Positions 1-8,883 of a stretch of DNA of 35,043 nucleotides are shown here, in pieces. The stretch comes from Caldithrix sp. Lineage in GTDB: Bacteria; Zhuqueibacterota; Zhuqueibacteria; Thermofontimicrobiales; Sulfurfontimicrobiaceae. How positions within the stretch are numbered: position 1 is the stretch's first letter; each line of letters begins with the position of its first letter. A model generated the notes under the pieces. The model searched no databases. It saw only the letters and a program-made list of their open reading frames with translations, and was not told where the DNA came from. The position numbers were made by a program, and so were the translations under genes. Where the stretch lies: positions 1-35,043 of the forward strand of contig DYKB01000068.1 of the NCBI GenBank assembly GCA_020722815.1, read 5' to 3'.

Positions 1-72
1 ATCAGTAAAACCGGCGACACAACAAATTTGATACGATTCCCTGTGATCGGTTACCGAAAAACAACTCCATAG
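1..72 (+). CDS. possible C-terminal tail of a gene that starts before the window
   Basis: Frame 1 is open from the first base for 23 codons and ends in TAG at 70-72, reading ISKTGDTTNLIRFPVIGYRK and three more residues. The composition is protein-like, and the arrangement (a plus-strand gene converging on the minus-strand ychF) is sensible. The stretch is too short to recognise a family, and an open frame of this length can arise by chance. Confidence 0.3.
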   Translation: MSKTGDTTNLIRFPVIGYRKTTP

Positions 73-153
73 TCTAAAAAATCAAATACATACCAAGCAT
101 TTTGAGGCGTCAATCTGAATTCTGCTCCTGAACAGACAAGGGCAAATTCCTGT

Positions 154-1239
154 TTATATTTTAATTAAGATCAAATCACCATTCTGTACAATATAATCCC
201 GGCCATGAATGCTTATCAATCCTTTTTCATGTAATTTGGGAATGGAACGCCACAAATTTAAATCATCAAATTTGATCACTTCAGCCTTAATGAAATTTTT
301 TTCAAAATCGGTATGCACCAAACCAGCAGCTTTTTGAACTTTTGTATTTTGCTCAATTGTCCAGGCATGTGTCTCATTTTTATTGGCCGTGAAGAAAGTG
401 ATTAAATTTAAAATTTCGTATCCGGTTCGAATAACCTTTGCCAATCCAGATTCATCCAATCCCATCGCTTCCAAAAAGTCTTTACGATTCTCTGGTTCAA
501 GCTGACTGATTTCCGCCTGCGCTTTACCACAGAAGGTCAGGCAGACCTGTTGATTTTTTCGCGCATACTCCTGGAGAGCTTCAACCCACGAATTTGATTC
601 CAAATGATTTTCATCGACATTCGCAATGTAAAACATTGGTTTCAAAGTGAGCAGGTTGATCTCTTTCAACATCTGCGTCTGCTGCGGTTCCAGCGATAAC
701 TGCTGCAAAGGTTTTCCCGCGGCAAGATGATTTTGCGCCATATTAAGTACATCGTATTCTTCTTTTACGGCAGCACTCCCCAACCTCAAATTTTTACTCA
801 CCTTAGCCAGCCGTTTTTCGACGATTTCAATATCTTTTAACAGCAGTTCATAATTTACCACTTCGGCATCCCGAACCGGGTCCAGCGTAGGTTCCACATG
901 AGCAACATTTTCATCAACAAAGCAACGCACGACCTGTGCCAGCGCGTCAGTGGCCTGGATATGGCTCAAGAACTGATTACCAAGTCCCTCGCCCTGACTG
1001 GCCCCGCGTACCAATCCAGCGATATCGATAAACTCCAGGGTTGTTGGTGTCATTTTTTCTGAACCGAACAATTCCTGAATTACGGCTAAACGTGAATCTT
1101 CAACAGGGACGATTCCAACGTTTGGCGATATCGTACAAAAGGGATAGGCTGAAGCTTCAACCTGTAACGCGGTTAAAGCATTAAATATCGTAGATTTCCC
1201 AACATTGGGTAAACCGACAATTCCGCAACGAAATCCCAT
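154..1239 (-). CDS. ychF: redox-regulated ATPase YchF (Obg-family P-loop NTPase)
   Basis: This is a universally conserved cytoplasmic P-loop ATPase of the Obg/OLA1 group that binds ribosomes and is linked to stress responses. The 361 residues match the usual family length (about 363). The Walker A motif GLPNVGKS is at residues 9-16, the G3-like DIAG at 72-75, and the G4 position is NVDE (207-210) instead of NKxD. That change is the known reason YchF prefers ATP over GTP. The C-terminal 80 or so residues, with the NLITFFTANKNETHAW and DLILIKI segments, form the TGS domain. The ATG at 1237-1239 is preceded by a GAGG ribosome binding site. It stands alone on the minus strand, convergent with whatever ends at position 72. 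Confidence 0.97.
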   Translation of the reverse strand: MGFRCGIVGLPNVGKSTIFNALTALQVEASAYPFCTISPNVGIVPVEDSRLAVIQELFGSEKMTPTTLEFIDIAGLVRGASQGEGLGNQFLSHIQATDALAQVVRCFVDENVAHVEPTLDPVRDAEVVNYELLLKDIEIVEKRLAKVSKNLRLGSAAVKEEYDVLNMAQNHLAAGKPLQQLSLEPQQTQMLKEINLLTLKPMFYIANVDENHLESNSWVEALQEYARKNQQVCLTFCGKAQAEISQLEPENRKDFLEAMGLDESGLAKVIRTGYEILNLITFFTANKNETHAWTIEQNTKVQKAAGLVHTDFEKNFIKAEVIKFDDLNLWRSIPKLHEKGLISIHGRDYIVQNGDLILIKI

Positions 1240-1297
1240 GATAAAACCTCAATTTTAATAAAAATCAATTGATGTGCTCACTCTAAAAGCATAAACC

Positions 1298-1376
1298 TGT
1301 CATTCTGAGTAAAACAAACAATCCCGTAACTCATTGAAAAATATAGAATTTTTAAGCCAATTCGTTCAGAATGACA
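1298..1376. repeat. R1 palindromic repeat with TGTCATTCTGA arms
   Basis: TGTCATTCTGA at 1298-1308 is matched by its exact reverse complement TCAGAATGACA at 1366-1376. Related arms occur at 9311-9431 and as a half-copy at 13772-13796, so this is a dispersed short palindromic (REP/MITE-like) family. Confidence 0.6.
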
Positions 1377-1608
1377 ATCGTGACCTTTTTCAGATAGCGA
1401 TATTTAAGCAAAAATTTCAATCCGATGCAATCCTGATAATAAAAAAAATTGATATTTTCAAGTCCAGAATTAATAAACTTCAATGGAAAAACTATTAAAA
1501 ATTTAGACGGTTGTAAATTATGTCAAAAAGAGGAATACCACTTTCACACACTAACAATCAATGCGTGCTTCAATAATAATAATTATTCAGTAATTTTGAA
1601 AATAATGG

Positions 1609-1637
1609 TTGCATCTCAATAAATGATTTCATATATT
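1609..1637 (+). promoter_or_regulatory. weak sigma-70-like promoter candidate ahead of the sigma-factor gene
   Basis: TTGCAT and TATATT are separated by 17 bases, about 150 bases upstream of the TTG start at 1791. The surroundings are strongly AT-rich, so this is only a candidate. Confidence 0.25.
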
Positions 1638-1790
1638 ATTAGAAAGTTGTATATTGCCGGAAATTGGCATGATTATAATTTTTTTCCATCAGGGAATTCC
1701 ACATATTCATTTGTTTAATATATTCTGCTTCAAAAAACGAAATGAAAATTGAATAATAATTAGATAACGACTAATTAATTTTATTAAAAA

Positions 1791-2414
1791 TTGAATAGCG
1801 AAAATCATCTGAAGAAATTATCAACCCTTGAATTGGTTAAATGGTGTGCTCGTGATAAACAGAATCACCACGCCTGGGCAGAATTTATCGCCCGTTTTGA
1901 TGAAACCATCCGACGCGGAATTTTTCGTTTCAAAAATATGCTGGTGAATCAAAAAGATTCAGACTTTCGTTATAAAATTATGGAAGACCTTATACAGGAT
2001 GTTTATCATCAATTATTAAAAAATGATTGTAAAGCATTGAAAGGCTTTCGCGGAAAAAACGAAAATTCATTTTATCTCTATCTCACGATTATTTGTAAGA
2101 ATACCACGCTAAACTATCTAAAATCAAAAGGCAGCCAGGAAGATCACACCCCGCATTATGATAGCGAAAAAGATGAAGCCAGTTCCAACAATCCTTCAGG
2201 CGAACAAATTGACCTAATCTCCTATATAAATTCTTTCGCATCGGGTAAAAAGAAAGAACGCGACCGGTTAATTCTTAAACTTCATTTTATTGACGATTTT
2301 TCACCTGAAGAAATTGCAGATATTTTACCCAGCGATCTTTCTCCCAAACGAATAGCCAATTTAATCGGTCAGTTTAAAAATTTTTTAAAAAATTCTGAAT
2401 TAATTACAAAATAG
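1791..2414 (+). CDS. ECF-type sigma-70 family RNA polymerase sigma factor
   Basis: This is a small sigma factor (207 residues, normal for extracytoplasmic-function sigmas) that would direct RNA polymerase to its own set of promoters. Region 2 covers roughly residues 20-110, including MEDLIQDVYHQLLKN and the region-2.4-like FYLYLTIICKNTTLNYLKSK. A poorly conserved acidic linker follows (about 115-140). Region 4 with its helix-turn-helix covers about 155-203 (RDRLILKLHFIDDFSPEEIA, then SPKRIANLIGQFKNFLK). The start is TTG at 1791; an in-frame TAA at 1785-1787 rules out a longer start, the next ATG would remove part of region 2, and no good ribosome binding site is visible, so basal translation is probably low. 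A zinc anti-sigma gene follows directly, the usual pairing for such sigmas. Confidence 0.88.
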   Translation: MNSENHLKKLSTLELVKWCARDKQNHHAWAEFIARFDETIRRGIFRFKNMLVNQKDSDFRYKIMEDLIQDVYHQLLKNDCKALKGFRGKNENSFYLYLTIICKNTTLNYLKSKGSQEDHTPHYDSEKDEASSNNPSGEQIDLISYINSFASGKKKERDRLILKLHFIDDFSPEEIADILPSDLSPKRIANLIGQFKNFLKNSELITK

Positions 2415-2525
2415 TGGGAAAAATTTAAAATTCAGTTGTCTTCTATTATAGAACGTATAGTGGCGGGATTTAACAGTAATACAGAATACAGAATTCAAAT
2501 TTCTAATTTGAGTGATGGGAAAGCT

Positions 2526-3497
2526 ATGACTGGAAAAGATAAAACGGGAAGCAAGCTGAATTCCTGGCATTGCTTAACTGAGGACCAATTGGATAAATAT
2601 ATATGCAAAACATTATCATCCAAAGAAAATCAACAAGTTGAACAACATTTAAATACCTGTGATGCCTGTTTTCGAAAATTAGTCATGATTTTAAATGTTA
2701 CTTTTTCACCAACAACAGCAGTTGAAAAAATTGAACTCAATAAAATAGAACCGAAAACTATCGATGAACAGGTTTCCAAAATATTAAGTTATGATCGCGA
2801 ACTAAATCCAAAACCGGTTGTTGATTCGGTCTGGAATCGTTTATGGCGTCTTGTTTTCAATTTTATCAATCGATATTTCCTGACAATGACGCCACGATGG
2901 CGACCGGCATTAAGTTATGCGCTCGTCCTGCTATTAATTGCCGGAACCTTTGGCGGCTATCGCCAATTAAACCAGAGGTATCACTTATCGCGTGCAAAAT
3001 CACTTCTGGAACAAAATTATCAATTTGATAGCGAAAACGACCTCCAACTTACCGGACAATTTGCACCTGGCATAGGCCAATTGATGGCTTCTGATGAACC
3101 TGAAGCATATCAGCTAAAGAGTCAGATGCATTTGCAGAAAATTTTAAAGCACAAACCCAATCATATTGAAACCAACTTGTTATTAGCAAAACTTTATATT
3201 ATCGAAAAAAAATACGTCCAGGCTGAATCGCTCTATTCAAAACTTCAACGCCGCGGATTTAATTCCGCTCAATTGTTGAATGATTTGGCCAAATTACAGG
3301 CAGATAAAGGCGATACCACAGCGGCATTAAATTCATTTTATCAGGCGATAAAAGCCGATTCGCAATTGCCGGAACCCTATTATAATCTTGGGTTACTGTT
3401 AAAGAAAATAAAGCCTGATTCTGCCAGCCTTTTCTACGAAAAATATCTGAAATTTGAATACGATGCCCGATGGCAGGAAGTCGTTTCAATCGAATAG
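2526..3497 (+). CDS. membrane anti-sigma factor: N-terminal ZAS zinc domain, one TM helix, C-terminal TPR-like domain
   Basis: This protein probably holds the upstream sigma factor inactive at the membrane. It has the ZAS zinc-binding signature Cys-x24-His-x3-Cys-x2-Cys (CLTEDQL... then HLNTCDACF), one transmembrane helix (PALSYALVLLLIAGTFGGY), and a C-terminal region of helical TPR-like repeats (KPNHIETNLLLAKLYIIEKK, then SAQLLNDLAKLQADKGDTTA, then LPEPYYNLGLLLKK). The topology implied is a cytoplasmic zinc domain and an extracytoplasmic TPR domain able to meet a partner. I chose the ATG at 2526, which has GGGA 5 bases upstream and leaves 15 residues before the first zinc Cys; the in-frame TTG at 2436 would add 30 residues but has no ribosome binding site. 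Zinc-domain recognition is firm; the sensing role is inference. Confidence 0.85.
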   Translation: MTGKDKTGSKLNSWHCLTEDQLDKYICKTLSSKENQQVEQHLNTCDACFRKLVMILNVTFSPTTAVEKIELNKIEPKTIDEQVSKILSYDRELNPKPVVDSVWNRLWRLVFNFINRYFLTMTPRWRPALSYALVLLLIAGTFGGYRQLNQRYHLSRAKSLLEQNYQFDSENDLQLTGQFAPGIGQLMASDEPEAYQLKSQMHLQKILKHKPNHIETNLLLAKLYIIEKKYVQAESLYSKLQRRGFNSAQLLNDLAKLQADKGDTTAALNSFYQAIKADSQLPEPYYNLGLLLKKIKPDSASLFYEKYLKFEYDARWQEVVSIE

Positions 3498-3635
3498 AAT
3501 GAATAAAAAACTTTTCTGACTGTGTCGCGACTTCATCCTCAAGTGAACATTACCGGAATCGGAACCGCTACCTGTTAGTCAGTTTGCTCTCAATAACTCA
3601 TTAATTTTATATACGTTAAGTTCTAGAGGCAATTT

Positions 3636-5210
3636 ATGATTAACCTGATCCGTATTATCAGAAATTTTTTCTTCAGACATGAAGTTATTAAATTTTACCG
3701 TTTCCCGCCGGCGAAAAGATTTCGGACACACTTACTGGGACTGACCAGTGCCCTGTTTTTTACATTGATGTACCTCATTTTTGATTATTCAGCTATTTTT
3801 TCTGACCAACCCGGGTTTGTTCCTGTTTTAACATTTCTGGTTTTAATTGCCGGAACGTGTTTTCTCTGGTGGACGTTCCTGGCAATTGTCATCATGATGA
3901 TAATACTGAAAGTCCAAATCGCCACGCCAATTATTGAACTATATTTTGGGGCTTATTTATCCGGCGCACTATTCGCCATTATTTATAATGACCTGGTTTG
4001 CCTCTGGCAATGGCTTTTTGAAAAGGATAAAGTAAAAATAGTTTTTGCCTTCGATCCCCGCAAAAAAGTAAACATCATTAAATCACCCATAATTAATGAA
4101 GAGACAGTGCGATTGGACCTTAAAGAATGTCTTTATGATTATGAAAAATGTCGTTCCGACGATTTTCATCCATACACCATTGTTTTTTGGGCGAACAAAA
4201 AATTTAAAGATGGAGATAATCCTTCCATCGCGGATCCAATTAGCAAAGATCTCAATCTTTTTCTGCGATCAATTGAAAAAGCGCTGTCAGTACTGGAGAT
4301 AAATGAAGTGCTTGGCCGGCCGGAAATATGGTCAAAAATTAGAATTATCGCCATTTTTGAAGGTCCTGAGAAAGCGAAGAAAAACGACGATACATTTTAT
4401 GCGCAATCATTGGAACTTATTGTCGATGGCGAACCTGTTGAAAATCTGATTACACCGTATGAAGATTTGGATCTATTATATCAGGATTTCATGAATCAAC
4501 AAATACAAAGCCAGGTTTTCCCACCTGAAGTAAAAGCAGCACTGGCTGAAAAAGTTGATGTCATTTATGTCCTGAGTGCAGTCGATGAATTCACTCGCGG
4601 GACGGCATTATTTTCTGATATTAAAGGATTTGATAACCAAAGTTACCTCCCAAATAATGAAGGAATAAAATTCGATTTCGCTCACATGTCTTACGATGCA
4701 AATGAATATGAGAATAAAAATAAGTATGTACAGATAGCTGTTAGTCCAACCGATCCATTTAAAGGTATCCATGATTTCTATGCAGTGAAACCGGGCAGAA
4801 TCGCTATCAATGTCCGTACCGCGCCACCTAAAACATATATCCACGAGTTTGCGCATGCCATGTCATCAGCCTGGCATGGTGTTATCGTGGATGAATATTT
4901 TGATTTTGATGAATTTGATATAGAAAATGTTAAGGAGACTCCATTTTATGTCAATCGGTTTATCCGCAGGAAATTTAATAATAACAAACTATTAGGAATA
5001 CCACCTACTTTTGCTATTTATCAACAAACAAATTTCAGGTCTGATTTAGAGCATCCCTCAGCAAAGGTTAGCTGGCGAGGATATTTTCCGGATAGACACC
5101 GAAAAGATTTTATTTGTACCATGGATACTTCATTTTGTACTTATCGATTCGATGATTTAATTGCGGCTTTTATGTATGATCGATTAATGACCAAAATAAA
5201 CCGACACTAA
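3636..5210 (+). CDS. polytopic membrane protein with M64-like zinc metallopeptidase domain
   Basis: The N-terminal 125 residues hold about four hydrophobic helices (for example LLGLTSALFFTLMYLIF and LTFLVLIAGTCFLWW), and about 400 soluble residues follow. The soluble part carries the zincin motif HEFAH at residues 403-407 and then DEY at 419-421. HExxH followed by DEY resembles the IgA-peptidase M64 family, and the strand VDVIYVLSAVDEFTRG also fits that fold. I expect a zinc-dependent endopeptidase attached to the membrane; which side the catalytic domain faces is not clear from sequence. The gene lies between the anti-sigma gene and a small unknown gene, on the same strand. The segment G-x-x-F-x-x-I-Y-N-x-L-V at 110-121 recurs in the small protein at 8884-9225. 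The M64 link rests on motifs only. Confidence 0.7.
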   Translation: MINLIRIIRNFFFRHEVIKFYRFPPAKRFRTHLLGLTSALFFTLMYLIFDYSAIFSDQPGFVPVLTFLVLIAGTCFLWWTFLAIVIMMIILKVQIATPIIELYFGAYLSGALFAIIYNDLVCLWQWLFEKDKVKIVFAFDPRKKVNIIKSPIINEETVRLDLKECLYDYEKCRSDDFHPYTIVFWANKKFKDGDNPSIADPISKDLNLFLRSIEKALSVLEINEVLGRPEIWSKIRIIAIFEGPEKAKKNDDTFYAQSLELIVDGEPVENLITPYEDLDLLYQDFMNQQIQSQVFPPEVKAALAEKVDVIYVLSAVDEFTRGTALFSDIKGFDNQSYLPNNEGIKFDFAHMSYDANEYENKNKYVQIAVSPTDPFKGIHDFYAVKPGRIAINVRTAPPKTYIHEFAHAMSSAWHGVIVDEYFDFDEFDIENVKETPFYVNRFIRRKFNNNKLLGIPPTFAIYQQTNFRSDLEHPSAKVSWRGYFPDRHRKDFICTMDTSFCTYRFDDLIAAFMYDRLMTKINRH

Positions 5211-5228
5211 TATAAGGAGAAATCATAT

Positions 5229-5651
5229 ATGCTGCCGATAAATCCGACATATCGTCGTTTAATTCGAAAATATGTCCCGCAAATTTCCAAAAACGACCTA
5301 GAAAAATATGATAGTTATCTGGCTTATTGTTATCATGATAAGTTAATACCGTCACCACCGCCTACGAAGTCGATTACTGCACCAGGCCAGGAAATTCCGC
5401 TTCCGGACTCAATCAAAGAATTATTGGAAAAATTGAATAACTTGAAAAAATACATAGCTGCCACCTATCAAATTTGGACGGCCAGAAGAGACTATGCCAT
5501 TCAACAAAAAAATCTGTTACAATTGACGATAAGTTTTAATTCGATTAAAAATAATTTTGGGGCGGCATTGTATTATCGTTATGTACTCATTACCAGGCTC
5601 CCATTATTATGGTATAATAAATATGGCTATTATATTAGCAGAATTTTTTAG
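5229..5651 (+). CDS. small hypothetical protein of the sigma/CHAT cluster
   Basis: This 140-residue protein is not recognised. It starts at an ATG with a strong AAGGAGA ribosome binding site, 18 bases after the metallopeptidase gene, so translation is well supported and the two are probably co-transcribed. Residues 1-40 are charged and helical, 45-60 form a proline-rich linker (PSPPPTK), and 62-90 look like a short coiled coil (SIKELLEKLNNLKKYIAAT). The final 25 residues are rich in Tyr and Leu and atypical. The frame stays open for 16 codons after the TAG (QTDPAKPEEKSRKVKV, ending in TAA at 5700-5702), which looks like a natural charged tail, so the true C-terminus may have been changed by a stop or frameshift. 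Confidence 0.6.
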   Translation: MLPINPTYRRLIRKYVPQISKNDLEKYDSYLAYCYHDKLIPSPPPTKSITAPGQEIPLPDSIKELLEKLNNLKKYIAATYQIWTARRDYAIQQKNLLQLTISFNSIKNNFGAALYYRYVLITRLPLLWYNKYGYYISRIF

Positions 5652-5800
5652 CAAACCGACCCGGCCAAACCTGAAGAGAAGAGCCGAAAAGTAAAGGTTT
5701 AAACGATATTCTCCGTTTGTATAATTATCCGGAGAAATTTGACATATAAAAAAATTTGGTCATCAACCTAAAAATGTAGCTATTTTCCAGGTAATCAGAC

Positions 5801-8800
5801 ATGAATCTTATTTTTAATAAAATATTTATCTGGTTCAGGATGAAAAAGCGAGCATTGATGCAATTAATTATTTTATTGCTAATGAGCGCATATTTCTTTT
5901 TCAATGGTTGTTCACAACAAACGGACTTATTTGATTTACAGCGAACAATTTGTTCATCATCATCAGTTCAGGATACGCTGAAAATTGTTCGACAGCTTGA
6001 GCAGTATTATCTGTCACTGACTGTTCCTGATTCAATTTCCACGCAGGTTACCACTGCCTTCAACCAGCAACTGCAGAATTTCACATTACCAGAAATGCCA
6101 GCCATTCCAGCGAAACTTTTACCAGCGGATATATTCCCGTTAGAAAAAAAGCTTCAGGAAATTATTCAGGCAGCAACTTTAGCGAAGGTCCGGCAGGATA
6201 CACTGCCAATCAATCAAGTCATCGCTTATGCCAGACGGCTGGCCATTTCAATCGACAGCGCAAAATCAATCAAATACTGGCAAAAGTGGCTGGATAATAG
6301 CCAAAAATTTGGTTTGAATTCGTCCCAAAACTGGCTACAGGCGCAAATTGCTGCTAATTATTGTTATGAATATCACAACAGTACTGGCAGCTACCAAATG
6401 GCAGAATTTTTTGGTGCCCGGGCCTTGCAGTTGCTTGCAAAATCAAATGACCCCCGGCTGGAATTAGATGTTTGGCAGCGAATTCAGATTATCCTTTATA
6501 AATTCAAGGGATTATATGGATTGTCCTTTGCGCTGGCGCAGCACAAAATTGCGCAATCCAGAACGATTGGTTACCTGTTGCGTGAAGTGGGATTAATTTA
6601 TAACTTCGCCAATGCGTTAGGCCATGTTGGACAGGATCAAATTGTCATTTCGAAGCTCAGTGCATTGCTTGAACAGGTAAAAAAATATCCCACGGTACCG
6701 GATATGGTATCTTATAAAAAATTAATTTGTTTCTGTCTAGGTTCCGCATACTGGCAAACCGGTAACTATATCCAGGCGCTTCAGATTTGCAATGAAATCG
6801 AAAAAGAGAGCTTACAGCCATCAGAGAAAATCGAATTAACAATCTGCGAATGTCTAAATTATCATGAATTGGGTGAATATGAAAAAGTTGAACAGTTATA
6901 TAAAGAAGCCTTACAATTAGCTTATGCCAATCGGGATTACTCAAATCTGATCGTTATTTATCTGAATTTATCAGATTACTACAATCAATTTAGTCTTTAT
7001 AAAAAGTCCTTAATTTATTGTGATAGTGCACTGGCGATTTTTACACAGAATAATAAACAAAATTTAGCCAATAAGTGCCTGATTTTGCAGAATAAAACCA
7101 ATATCTTATCGCGATTAAATCGAAAAGATGAAGTCCATCAGATAAATCAGGAGATTGAAAAATTACTCGAAGATACCAATACCCCGCTTTTAAAGGCAGA
7201 GAACTTTCGATTGGTGGCACGAACTAATTTTGAATTAAAAAATTATGAAGCTGCATTAATCAATTTTACCAAGGCACTCGCGATATATAATGAACTCTAT
7301 CTGACAAGACCTGGTGTCGAAACCCAAATCAATTTGATTAAAACTTTAATTCAACTCTCCCGGCTGGATGAGGCGCAGCGGATATTAAATGAGGTCAATT
7401 TGAAAGCTAAAAAAATGCAGGATGAATTCATTCAGATTGATGTCAATGGTTTAAAGGCTGAAATTGCGTTCAAAAAAAACAAGCTTCATGATGCCATTTA
7501 TCATTCGAATCTGGTGCTTTCCCAGGTTCGAAATCGATTTAATTCTATTCAAACTCAGGATAACTTTGCAGCTTTTCGCCAGCGGGTCTATCATTATCTG
7601 AAAAGAGCAGCAGTCTATGAAATCTATGCCCAACATCCGGATTCGGCTTTTTGTAAACTGGATTTTGCGAAAAATAGTTATGCTGCGCTGAAATTAAATT
7701 CATCGCGCTTAATTCACTCAAAATTTAATCAGCAATCGAAGATACTAACAATCAATTCACTCCAGAATCATTTAAAAAAAGACCAATTGTTGATCAATTT
7801 TTTAATATCGGACAATGAACTCCATGTTTTTACTTTGACAACTGAAAATCTGCGACTTTTTAGCAAATCAATTTCGATAGACCACTTTCAGGATATCATT
7901 GATGATTATCTTCAGGTTATTCTGAAAACCAACGAAATTTTTCGCAGTGATGATAAACAGGAGCGTCTGGAACATTTTCAACTTGCCAGATCACATGGAA
8001 ATAAGCTATATCAATTACTTTTTAGCTGGCCTGAACTCGAAAAATTACTGGATAATGCTCAACTTACGTATGTCATTCCGGATGAAATGCTCTATCATGT
8101 GCCTTTGGCGACTCTTCCTTTAATGAGAGATGAACCGTCACCATTTTTAATCAATAAAACCGGCATTATTAATTTAGCATGTTCTGCAGGGATAAATGAT
8201 GGTAAAAATGATAAAGACTCAACGAAAGATACTTATAAAATAAGATTCAGCGTTGATTTAAATTTTAAAAAAGCGGCTGAATTGGTTCGATCTATCAAAT
8301 CAATTTTTCCAAATGCTGAAGAATTATCATCGCATGGCTTAACCGATAATAAAATTGATATTCTCCAGCAACTGAATGCGGGTGATGATATCTATATTTT
8401 TTGCGGACACGGTACTGCCAACACTGAAAATCCCGATTTATCAACCCTTTCGCTGGCGGCAAGAGATACAACGACCTCAAAAAGGCATATTGTACAATTT
8501 ACGCTAAATAATTGTAAAAAAATCGACTGGTCTTCAGCAAAATTAGTGATTTTACTTGGCTGTGAAACCGCCGGGAAAGATGAAATTCAGGGGACGGGTT
8601 TGGAAGGTTTTCAACAAGTTATCTCCAGTCGGGGCGCTCAGAATGTAATCGCGACCCTATGGAAAATCGAAGAAAATCAGGGAATATCACAAATAGAATC
8701 TTTTTTAAAAGCGTGGACTGAAACACAGGATATTGCCACCGCTTTTCATAAAATGCAGTTAATCTCGATTCAAAAACTGGAAAAGCATAAATTATTTCAA

Positions 8801-8866
8801 AAACCCCATCCGTTTTTCTGGGGGGCATTTACGCTGGCACAGGCAACAAATCATATAGAACTTTAA
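5801..8866 (+). CDS. TPR-CHAT protein: predicted lipoprotein with C-terminal caspase-like (CHAT) protease domain
   Basis: CHAT domains are clan-CD, caspase/separase-like proteases. This 1021-residue protein begins with a lipoprotein-type signal (LIILLLMSAYFFFNGC, lipid Cys 37). A long helical region of TPR-like repeats follows (about 180-620; examples NYIQALQICNEIEKE and NYEAALINFTKALAIYNELY). The CHAT domain covers about 690-1010. The catalytic pair is visible: His870 in IFCGHGTAN and Cys921 in VILLGCETAG, followed by the typical GLEGFQQVISSRGAQNVIAT and the closing HPFFWGAFTLA. An internal ATG at 5840 gives a more standard signal peptide (MKKRALMQ...) and may be the real start. The TPRs probably select the substrate or partner. 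A lipoprotein location would put the protease outside the cytoplasm, in reach of the anti-sigma factor's TPR domain; that link is inference. Confidence 0.85.
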   Translation: MNLIFNKIFIWFRMKKRALMQLIILLLMSAYFFFNGCSQQTDLFDLQRTICSSSSVQDTLKIVRQLEQYYLSLTVPDSISTQVTTAFNQQLQNFTLPEMPAIPAKLLPADIFPLEKKLQEIIQAATLAKVRQDTLPINQVIAYARRLAISIDSAKSIKYWQKWLDNSQKFGLNSSQNWLQAQIAANYCYEYHNSTGSYQMAEFFGARALQLLAKSNDPRLELDVWQRIQIILYKFKGLYGLSFALAQHKIAQSRTIGYLLREVGLIYNFANALGHVGQDQIVISKLSALLEQVKKYPTVPDMVSYKKLICFCLGSAYWQTGNYIQALQICNEIEKESLQPSEKIELTICECLNYHELGEYEKVEQLYKEALQLAYANRDYSNLIVIYLNLSDYYNQFSLYKKSLIYCDSALAIFTQNNKQNLANKCLILQNKTNILSRLNRKDEVHQINQEIEKLLEDTNTPLLKAENFRLVARTNFELKNYEAALINFTKALAIYNELYLTRPGVETQINLIKTLIQLSRLDEAQRILNEVNLKAKKMQDEFIQIDVNGLKAEIAFKKNKLHDAIYHSNLVLSQVRNRFNSIQTQDNFAAFRQRVYHYLKRAAVYEIYAQHPDSAFCKLDFAKNSYAALKLNSSRLIHSKFNQQSKILTINSLQNHLKKDQLLINFLISDNELHVFTLTTENLRLFSKSISIDHFQDIIDDYLQVILKTNEIFRSDDKQERLEHFQLARSHGNKLYQLLFSWPELEKLLDNAQLTYVIPDEMLYHVPLATLPLMRDEPSPFLINKTGIINLACSAGINDGKNDKDSTKDTYKIRFSVDLNFKKAAELVRSIKSIFPNAEELSSHGLTDNKIDILQQLNAGDDIYIFCGHGTANTENPDLSTLSLAARDTTTSKRHIVQFTLNNCKKIDWSSAKLVILLGCETAGKDEIQGTGLEGFQQVISSRGAQNVIATLWKIEENQGISQIESFLKAWTETQDIATAFHKMQLISIQKLEKHKLFQKPHPFFWGAFTLAQATNHIEL

Positions 8867-8883
8867 AACTAAAGGAGATTTAT

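Larger units (their letters stand above)
1240..1790. other. 551-bp intergenic region between divergent ychF and the sigma-factor gene
   Basis: The region separates two divergently transcribed genes and must hold both promoters. It contains an R1 palindrome (1298-1376) and then about 400 bases of very AT-rich DNA. The best sigma-70-like match ahead of the sigma gene is TTGCAT (1609-1614), 17 bases, TATATT (1632-1637), but such matches are cheap in DNA this rich in A and T. No open frame of convincing quality is present. Confidence 0.6.
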
